NCBI GenBank assembly: GCA_030378125.1
Contig: JAUCGN010000114.1
Coordinates: forward strand, 1 to 5,533
DNA: 5,533 nucleotides
Direction of reading: 5' to 3'
From: Thiotrichales bacterium HSG1
Lineage (GTDB): Bacteria; Pseudomonadota; Gammaproteobacteria; Beggiatoales; Beggiatoaceae
The position numbers and the translations under genes are program-made. Of this stretch, positions 1 through 5,145 are shown piece by piece (the stretch's first letter is position 1; each line of letters begins with the position of its first letter). A model generated the notes under the pieces. The model did not search any database. It saw only the letters and a program-made list of their open reading frames with translations, and was not told the origin of the DNA.

Positions 1-3000
1 AGGAAAATCATCTGTAGCACGTGCAGGGTTAATGGTAAAATTAAAAAATCAATTGTTACCAGAATTATCAGATATTCAGTTTGAAATTATTACACCAACC
101 GAACAACCTATCAAGGTACTAGCTAGTTTATTTGCAAAAATAATTGGAGCTAATTTTGATGAACAAAGAAGAAAATTTGAAGGAATACTTTGGAATCAAG
201 ATAATGCTTTAACGTCTATTATTGCATCTTTACCTAATATTTGTTCCACACCATTGGTAATTTTAATTGATCAATTTGAGGAGATTTATACTTTATGCAA
301 AGCTAAAGAAAGAAAAATTTTTATTGATAATTTTATGGAGGCAGTAACTGACAGTAATGGTCATTTATCTGTTATTTTAACTTTACGAAGTGATTTTTTA
401 GGAGAAACACAGCGTCATGAGGAATTGAATCAAATAATTTCAGAGCAAAGTGTGATTGTACCAACAATGAAGCGAATAGAATTACGTCTTGCCATTGAAC
501 AGCCTGCGAAAAATGCAGGATATTTACTGGAAAATGCGGTTATTTCTTTATTAATCGAACAAGCAAAAGATTCTGAGGGTATTTTACCATTATTACAATT
601 TACTTTGACATGTTTATGGAATGGTTTAAATGAAGGAGTTTCACCAATAAATACACTGGAAAATATTGGTGGAGTTGGAGGTGCTTTAGCTCAAAAAGCT
701 GAAAATATTTATAAAAAATTATCTGAAAAGGATAAAAATATAATACGACGAGCATTCTTAAAATTGTTGGAACCTGGCACTAAAAATACACGGCGGCGTG
801 TTAATTTGACATCTATTGTTGCTCATCATGAAAAACCTATTGATATACATATTCTCCTAAATCAATTTGCAGATAAAGAAGTGCGTTTAATTACTTTATC
901 TGAAAATGAACAAGGACAAATAACAGTTGAAATTACCCACGAAGCGTTATTAGAAAATTGGCATACCTTAAAAGAATGGGTGCTAATTCATAATGAAGAC
1001 TTACGTTTTGAACATCGTTTGACTGAAGCAGTTGAGCATTGGGAACTTGAAGATAAAGCTGATGGATTATTGTGGAATTCTCCTGACTTAGAGCAATTAC
1101 AAGAATTTCACAAGCGTTCTTCAATAGATATGACGATGCCACAAATGGATTTTTATCGAGCTTGTGAAAATAAAAAATTATGGGTTAAAAGAAAAGGTTG
1201 GGGTACAATTGTATTAATTTTCTTACTGTTAATTTCTATTGGTAGTACTTATTGGGCTATCAATGAAAGAGGAAAAGCACAACAAGAACGTAAAAAAGCA
1301 CAACGTACTCAGTCTTTATTTTTAGCTGATTTAGCACGACAAAGGATTCAAGAAGGTGATATGACTAATGGCATATTATTAGCGTTAGAAGCTTTGCCTA
1401 AAGACATGTCTGCTCCTGATAGACCAGCAGTGATTGAAGCCAAAGAAAAACTAGAGGAAGCATTTTCGAAACATCGTGAGCGTTTTGTATTAAAAGGATA
1501 TGAATCAATGACTGATGCTAATTTTAGTCCTGATGGAAAACAATTAATCACAGCAGGAAATAATGGCAATTTGTATTTTTGGGATGTATATAATGGCAAA
1601 CTTTTATTGTTTCTTTACAAAGCACATACAGATAAGATTTCTAAAGTAGTTTTTAGTCCTGATGGAAAGCTTTTACTAACTGTTTCTGACGATAAAACTG
1701 CTTGTTTGTGGGATAATAATGGTAAACGTTTATCAATTTTTCAGCATCAAGAAAAAGTTTTTCATGCTGATTTTAGTCCAAACGGTAATTTTATACTTAC
1801 ATTATCTGATGATAACACTGTTAGCTTGTGGAATGCTTCAGATAGTAAGTTTATATCAATGTTAAAACATAAAAAGGAAATTTTTGATACAGCTAAAATT
1901 TACAGTGCTAGCTTTAGTCCCAACAATAAATTTATTGTAACTACCTCTGATGATGGAACTGCTCGTTTGTGGGATAGTTCTAATGGCAAACTTATATCTA
2001 TACTAAATCATAAAGGAAGAAAAATTTATAATTCAGTTTTTAGTAATGATAATAAACGAGTGCTTACATTTTCTGAATGGGGGGAGTATAACTTATGGGA
2101 AATTTCTAGTGGTAAGAGTTTAATGAAAAAGTCTCAAGATATTTATTATTTTGAAAGAGATGGGTATTATTTATTTATCGGACTCAATTACGATGGTAAA
2201 CAAATAATAACAATTTCTCTTAATAATTATGTTAATTTTGATACAAATTTATGGGATACTTCTAACAATAAACAATTAGATAGTAAGAATTGGTACGAAT
2301 CTTTTGAAGACTACAATATAATGCCTTTTAATAAAATTGCATTAAATACTGATGGTAAACTTATTTGGGCAAAACGTGATAAAGCTTACTTAAAAAACTT
2401 AACACTAGAAAGAACTGATTCTGTTGAGCAAAAACCATCAGTTTTGGGTGTGAGTGGAGAACATATTTCAAAAACCATTTTTACTCCTGATGGTAGATTT
2501 GTAGCAACTGTATCAAAAAGTAATACAGTGCGTATATGGGATACTACTACTAAAATTTCTCGTAAAGATATTTTAGATTTGGAAGATACTTCCTCAATCC
2601 AAAATTTAATTGATAATGCTAATGAAATAGTTCCTCGTTGTCTTACTTCAGACCAACGTAAAAAATCTTTTTTATCTAATAATGCAAGTAATTTATTGAT
2701 TGAAGAAGGAGAAGAATTAGCAAAGAAAAACCACATTGATAGTGCTGTTGATAAATTTGAACAAGCTAAAATACTTGAATCTTGTTATAAATTTGCTTCA
2801 AAAGATAAGGCACTAAAAATTGCTGCTTATGCTTTTATTGAAAATGGGGAAAAACTATTAAAACAAGATAAAATTGAAGATGCTATTATTGAATTTCAAA
2901 AAGCTCAGGAAATTGATTCTCGTTTTGATACCAGTTATACGATTAAAGATTTATCTAATAGGATAGCATTTGGAAAAGAAAAACAAGTGACTTCTCCTGC

Positions 3001-3409
3001 AAGTAAGCAAAAATACGATAAACGTAATAATTTAATCCACAGTGCGTATTTTGATGAAACTGGAAACCCAATTACTAACGAACAGTATGGTTTTCACTCA
3101 TTTAATCAAAAATATGATGAACAAGATAATTTTTTAGAATTTGCTGTTTTTGATATTGCTGGCAATCCGACCTATCACAAAGACGGTTACCATAAATTTA
3201 CTAAAAAAGTTCAACAAAAAGGTCGTCAAATTGAATGGGCTTACTTTGATATAGTAGGCAACCCAATAACCCCAAATCATGTTTCCTACCATAAACTGGT
3301 TAAAATATTTGATGAGAATGGTTTAGATATTGAGTGGATATACTTTGATAATCTAAGTAACTTAATAAGAAGGTACGATGTAGATGGTAATCCAATTAAG
3401 GAAGAATAA
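1..3409 (+). CDS. STAND (nSTAND1-type) NTPase with WD40 propeller, TPR-like segment and C-terminal YFD repeats, 5' partial
   Basis: Signal-transducing P-loop ATPase, probably anchored in the inner membrane. The frame is open from base 2 and reads GKSSVARAGL before the ATG at 32, which is the end of a Walker A loop, so that ATG is internal and the true start is upstream. Residues below count from that ATG. Walker B is LVILIDQFEE (75-84), followed by TLRSDF (117-122), the conserved LPLLQF (185-190), and THEALLENW (302-310) of the winged-helix part. One hydrophobic helix follows a basic stretch (about 390-410), then a charged helix with the family-typical LADLARQRIQEGD...LALEALP. WD40 blades span about 485-837, PRCLTSDQRKK links to TPR-like helices (885-962), and four repeats fill 994-1125. 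In this family WD40 repeats usually sense a ligand or hold the protein inactive, and an N-terminal effector (caspase-like, TIR or other) delivers the output; that part is not visible. A signalling or conflict/defence role is inference. Confidence 0.9.
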   Translation, partial: GKSSVARAGLMVKLKNQLLPELSDIQFEIITPTEQPIKVLASLFAKIIGANFDEQRRKFEGILWNQDNALTSIIASLPNICSTPLVILIDQFEEIYTLCKAKERKIFIDNFMEAVTDSNGHLSVILTLRSDFLGETQRHEELNQIISEQSVIVPTMKRIELRLAIEQPAKNAGYLLENAVISLLIEQAKDSEGILPLLQFTLTCLWNGLNEGVSPINTLENIGGVGGALAQKAENIYKKLSEKDKNIIRRAFLKLLEPGTKNTRRRVNLTSIVAHHEKPIDIHILLNQFADKEVRLITLSENEQGQITVEITHEALLENWHTLKEWVLIHNEDLRFEHRLTEAVEHWELEDKADGLLWNSPDLEQLQEFHKRSSIDMTMPQMDFYRACENKKLWVKRKGWGTIVLIFLLLISIGSTYWAINERGKAQQERKKAQRTQSLFLADLARQRIQEGDMTNGILLALEALPKDMSAPDRPAVIEAKEKLEEAFSKHRERFVLKGYESMTDANFSPDGKQLITAGNNGNLYFWDVYNGKLLLFLYKAHTDKISKVVFSPDGKLLLTVSDDKTACLWDNNGKRLSIFQHQEKVFHADFSPNGNFILTLSDDNTVSLWNASDSKFISMLKHKKEIFDTAKIYSASFSPNNKFIVTTSDDGTARLWDSSNGKLISILNHKGRKIYNSVFSNDNKRVLTFSEWGEYNLWEISSGKSLMKKSQDIYYFERDGYYLFIGLNYDGKQIITISLNNYVNFDTNLWDTSNNKQLDSKNWYESFEDYNIMPFNKIALNTDGKLIWAKRDKAYLKNLTLERTDSVEQKPSVLGVSGEHISKTIFTPDGRFVATVSKSNTVRIWDTTTKISRKDILDLEDTSSIQNLIDNANEIVPRCLTSDQRKKSFLSNNASNLLIEEGEELAKKNHIDSAVDKFEQAKILESCYKFASKDKALKIAAYAFIENGEKLLKQDKIEDAIIEFQKAQEIDSRFDTSYTIKDLSNRIAFGKEKQVTSPASKQKYDKRNNLIHSAYFDETGNPITNEQYGFHSFNQKYDEQDNFLEFAVFDIAGNPTYHKDGYHKFTKKVQQKGRQIEWAYFDIVGNPITPNHVSYHKLVKIFDENGLDIEWIYFDNLSNLIRRYDVDGNPIKEE
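1484..2542 (+). repeat. WD40 repeat region (7-8 blades) inside the STAND gene
   Basis: Clear blades end in WD or a close variant: LYFWD, ACLWD, VSLWN, ARLWD, YNLWE, TNLWD and VRIWD. Each carries an FSPDG-like turn (FSPDG, FSPDG, FSPNG, FSPNN, FSNDN, LNYDG, FTPDG) and often SDD.T. Blades 2-4 and the last are regular. The stretch at about residues 660-800 is degenerate, and one blade (about 760-790, turn LNTDGK) has lost its WD end. At DNA level blades 1 and 2 share an 18-base identity (1522-1539 and 1651-1668), and taatggcaaactt occurs at two blade ends (near 1591 and 1981). The region would form a beta-propeller for protein or ligand contact. Confidence 0.88.
2684..2917 (+). other. TPR-like helical segment of the STAND protein
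   Basis: Residues 885-962 (counted from the internal ATG at 32) contain two helical-hairpin units of TPR type. The first has EEGEELAKKNHIDSAVDKFE followed by QAKILE; the second has ENGEKLLKQDKIEDAIIEFQ followed by KAQEID. The pattern of a small residue, a G..L, then A...F..A in both copies is characteristic of tetratricopeptide repeats. The segment lies between the WD40 propeller, to which it is joined by a PRCLTSDQRKK linker, and the C-terminal YFD repeats. It is probably a protein-interaction scaffold. With only two units it could instead be a generic helical bundle. Confidence 0.65.
3011..3406 (+). repeat. Four tandem ~32-residue 'YD..GN...AYFD..GNPI' protein repeats
   Basis: The last 132 residues of the STAND protein are four imperfect copies starting at K994, K1027, K1059 and K1091 (numbering from the ATG at 32). 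Core matches are AYFDETGNPI, AVFDIAGNPT, AYFDIVGNPI and IYFDNLSNLI. Copies 1-3 then carry a YGFHSF, GYHKF or SYHKL motif that leads into the next K-Y/F-D start. The fourth copy ends in a short YDVDGNPI partial unit just before the stop. The aromatic/Asp/Gly pattern suggests beta-hairpins, loosely like YD or MORN-type repeats. I do not recognise a named family with confidence, and the function is unknown. Copies are well diverged at DNA level, so this is not a recent tandem duplication. Confidence 0.8.
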
Positions 3410-3451
3410 TTTCATTAAATTCCAATATATAGAGTTCTAATATTTTTAAAT

Positions 3452-3458
3452 AAGGAGA
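3452..3458 (+). promoter_or_regulatory. Ribosome binding site of lolA
   Basis: AAGGAGA lies five bases before the ATG at 3464, a near-perfect Shine-Dalgarno sequence. It fixes the lolA start and is consistent with the signal peptide beginning at that Met. The 54-base gap from the STAND stop codon shows no hairpin terminator, so read-through from the upstream gene is possible. Confidence 0.85.
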
Positions 3459-3463
3459 TATTT

Positions 3464-4114
3464 ATGAAACCATACTGGTTGTTATTTTTTTTATTATTAT
3501 GTTTACCAAATTTTATACAAGCAAATGAAATTTTAGATAATTTTTTTAGAGGATTACATAATTTGCAAGCTCAATTTGAGCAAAATTTATTTAACGAAAA
3601 AGGAAGATTGTTAGAAAAAGTTGAAGGAAACATGACTATACAACGTTCTAATAAATTTAACTGGGAATATAAAAAACCATATTCCCAACAGATAATTGCT
3701 GATGGAAAAAATATATGGATTTATGACAAAGATTTAAATCAAGTTACAAAGAAAACTATGAATAGTGAAAAAGTAAGTGGCAAAATGCTAGCTTTTTTAT
3801 TAAATCGTAAACGAAATATAGAAGAAGATTTTTTGGTTACGCAACTATCAGTTATCCAACAAACTAAAATAACAAATTTTGAACTTATTTCTAAAGATAA
3901 TAAGAATCAATTCGATAAAGTATACATCAGTATAAGAGGAAAAGATTTATTAGGTTTTAAATTTGTTGATAATTTAGGTCAAACTACCCTTATAACGTTC
4001 ACTCAAGTTAAACGCAATCAAAAATTGGCTAAAGATTTGTTTCTTTTTACTCCACCAAAAGGAGTGGATGTTATTGAAACAGGGTATTATCCTAGACTTA
4101 AAATAAGTAAGTAA
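3464..4114 (+). CDS. lolA: Outer-membrane lipoprotein carrier protein LolA
   Basis: Periplasmic chaperone that takes mature lipoproteins released by the LolCDE ABC transporter and hands them to LolB at the outer membrane. The 216-residue product has a signal peptide (MKPYW, hydrophobic core 6-18, cleavage expected after FIQA, residue 20), leaving about 196 residues, close to E. coli LolA. Family hallmarks are LQAQFEQ (34-40), the KFNWEYKKP stretch (64-72) with ADGKNIWIYDKDLNQV (79-94), and FTPPKGVDV near the C-terminus (195-203). Arg61 in IQRSNKFNW aligns with the functional Arg43 of mature E. coli LolA (KRPNLFNW), although the following Pro is Ser here. It is the second + strand gene, 54 bases after the STAND gene. 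The usual neighbours ftsK and rarA are not seen in the window, so a second LolA-like paralogue cannot be excluded. The gene is very AT-rich (78 G+C in 300 bases, 3541-3840, by hand count). Confidence 0.9.
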   Translation: MKPYWLLFFLLLCLPNFIQANEILDNFFRGLHNLQAQFEQNLFNEKGRLLEKVEGNMTIQRSNKFNWEYKKPYSQQIIADGKNIWIYDKDLNQVTKKTMNSEKVSGKMLAFLLNRKRNIEEDFLVTQLSVIQQTKITNFELISKDNKNQFDKVYISIRGKDLLGFKFVDNLGQTTLITFTQVKRNQKLAKDLFLFTPPKGVDVIETGYYPRLKISK

Positions 4115-4172
4115 AAGAAACCATCTAACAATTCAAACAAGTTCAAAAGATAGATGAAAGAGTTAAATTTTA

Positions 4173-4238
4173 TCTCGTTCCCATGTGTTACATGGGAATG
4201 CCGAGTCTCCGTGCTACGGAGTGTGTAATAGGTGTGAT
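4173..4238 (+). repeat. Left unit of the palindromic element
   Basis: Forward copy of the two-hairpin unit. Hairpin 1 is TTCCCATGT-gtt-ACATGGGAA starting at offset 5, and hairpin 2 is CTCCGT-gct-ACGGAG starting at offset 34. The 8-base linker is TGCCGAGT. Both stems are fully Watson-Crick. Confidence 0.75.
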
Positions 4239-4306
4239 ATCATATCTAATACATTCGCACCGCAGTGCGGTGTTCCTGCATTCCCACGCAGTGCATGGGA
4301 ACGAGA
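4239..4306 (-). repeat. Right (inverted) unit of the palindromic element
   Basis: Inverted copy of the same unit in exact register, with hairpins at offsets 5 and 34 read on the - strand. Hairpin 1 is TTCCCATGC-act-GCGTGGGAA with one T.G wobble, and hairpin 2 is CACCGC-act-GCGGTG. Compared with the left unit, three base pairs change on both sides of the stems (T-A to C-G in hairpin 1; T-A to A-T and T-A to C-G in hairpin 2). The linker is TGCAGGAA. About four extra bases sit near the centre. Confidence 0.75.
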
Positions 4307-4334
4307 AAAGTCATTAATAAAGTATGTCGCCTAT

Positions 4335-4370
4335 AAAAAACTTTCAGATTTAAAAAATACCGGAAAGTTT
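4335..4370 (-). terminator. Candidate rho-independent terminator of the ABC operon
   Basis: Read on the - strand, 16 bases after the permease stop, AAACTTTC (4370-4363) and GAAAGTTT (4345-4338) form an 8-bp stem with a 17-base AT-rich loop, followed by TTT (4337-4335) and TAT. Position and U-tract fit a terminator, but the stem has only two G-C pairs and the loop is long. The stronger hairpins of the element at 4173-4306 could serve instead. Confidence 0.35.
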
Positions 4371-4386
4371 GCTTCTATCTTTAATT

Positions 4387-5145
4387 TTACTGAATTCGTT
4401 CCGCATCCAAACGATAAATACTCAACATCAAAAATAGTCCAATTAACAAGAGGTAATATACAATATCAGCCGTGCTAAATAATCCTTGTAATAGTGGTTG
4501 ATAATGATTGGTAATAGACCAATAGCTGAGGCTAAAAATACTGTCTTGACCTTCTGCCACCCCGCCACCCCAATCTAACATCCATAATAATAAAAAAGTT
4601 CCAAAAGTGCTAATAGCCGCTACGGTTGGATGGGATGTTAGAGTTGATATGTATAATCCCAGTGCTATTAAGGCTCCACTGAATAAAATAAGGCCCAATA
4701 AACCGGATAATAACTGACCAAAATCTAATGTGCCACCCAACAACAATGATAATGGCATAAGCATAAGCATAGCAAACATTATTAGGAAAAATCCCATTAA
4801 ACCCAAAAACTTACCCAAAACAATGCTTCCCATTGAAATTGGAGCGGATAATAGTAAAGGTAAGGTATTATTTCTCCGTTCTTCACTGATAAGACGCATG
4901 GTTAATAAAGGAGTTGCGAGTAATAATATTATAGCCGTCCAGTCAAATAAAGAAGCGACCACTATGGCAGTTAAACCAGAAGCATTGGGATCAGCCGCTA
5001 AATTTGTTTGTACTTGTGGTTGTAAAAACCATTCGACCAATACAGCAAAAAACCAACCCAAAATTATCTGGATTGCTCCTAAAATACTCCAAGCTAATGG
5101 TGAAATAAATAAGCTGCGTAACTCTCGTGTTGCAATCACCCACAT
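4387..5145 (-). CDS. ABC-2 type transporter permease (GldF/NosY-like)
   Basis: Inner-membrane subunit that would pair with the ATPase encoded just upstream. The 252-residue product starts MWVIATRELRSLFISPLAW, an N-terminal amphipathic/interface helix typical of GldF-like ABC-2 permeases. About six membrane helices follow (approximately 17-41, 67-86, 115-137, 146-168, 174-191, 227-244). The cytoplasmic LTMRLISEERRNNTLPLLLS (81-100) plus APIS matches the family's coupling segment (usually LTMR..AEE...GTLELLL..P). The C-terminus RLDAERIQ is also typical, so the gene looks full length. The ATG abuts the ATPase stop, so the two are surely co-transcribed and probably translationally coupled. Substrate is unknown; relatives include gliding-motility GldF and NosY, but a copper or gliding role is not supported here. 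Composition is clearly less AT-rich than lolA (113 G+C in 300 bases, 4501-4800, by hand count). Confidence 0.88.
   Translation of the reverse strand: MWVIATRELRSLFISPLAWSILGAIQIILGWFFAVLVEWFLQPQVQTNLAADPNASGLTAIVVASLFDWTAIILLLATPLLTMRLISEERRNNTLPLLLSAPISMGSIVLGKFLGLMGFFLIMFAMLMLMPLSLLLGGTLDFGQLLSGLLGLILFSGALIALGLYISTLTSHPTVAAISTFGTFLLLWMLDWGGGVAEGQDSIFSLSYWSITNHYQPLLQGLFSTADIVYYLLLIGLFLMLSIYRLDAERIQ

Larger units (their letters stand above)
4173..4306. repeat. REP-doublet / MITE-like palindromic element with four hairpins
   Basis: Non-coding element between convergent genes. Its ends are a perfect 13-bp inverted repeat, TCTCGTTCCCATG (4173-4185) and CATGGGAACGAGA (4294-4306). Inside are four hairpins with 3-base loops: 4178-4198 (9-bp stem), 4207-4221 (6 bp), 4258-4272 (6 bp) and 4281-4301 (9 bp with one C-A mismatch on this strand). 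Hairpins 1 and 2 mirror 4 and 3 about the centre, where TGATATCA (4235-4242) sits. No convincing target-site duplication flanks it, and it encodes no transposase. From general knowledge, such GTTCCCA/TGGGAAC repeats occur in many copies in some gammaproteobacteria and cyanobacteria, and REP doublets are moved by RAYT transposases in trans; copy number cannot be seen here. It may also act as a bidirectional transcript end or mRNA-stabilising structure for the converging genes. Confidence 0.8.

Noticed and set aside
933..2736. Three - strand open frames (933-1142, 1348-1599, 2386-2736)
   Set aside because: All lie antisense inside the STAND gene, whose protein is clearly conserved in motif and domain order. 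None shows a domain or a ribosome binding site.
3411..3443. Possible lolA promoter with TAATAT (3438-3443) as -10
   Set aside because: The best -35 at proper spacing (TTAAAT, 3415-3420) matches TTGACA poorly, and TA-rich hexamers are expected by chance in this composition.
4122..4156. CATCTA...TAGATG inverted repeat after lolA as a terminator
   Set aside because: The stem is only six AT-rich pairs with a 23-base loop and no T-tract follows.
4160..4320. CRISPR array or tRNA/rRNA in the intergenic region
   Set aside because: There are no evenly spaced direct repeats with unique spacers, and no cloverleaf with conserved T-loop bases. The inverted symmetry is explained by the two-unit palindrome.
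4393..4410. Third copy of the repeat end (ttcgttccgcatcc) inside the permease 3' end
   Set aside because: It resembles TCTCGTTCCCATG only loosely, has no hairpin, and encodes the conserved DAER tail of the permease.
4185..4478. 97-codon + strand open frame beginning in the palindromic element
   Set aside because: It starts within a hairpin stem, has no ribosome binding site, is made of repeat translation (SAWERE) and then antisense to the permease end. It is treated as a false gene.
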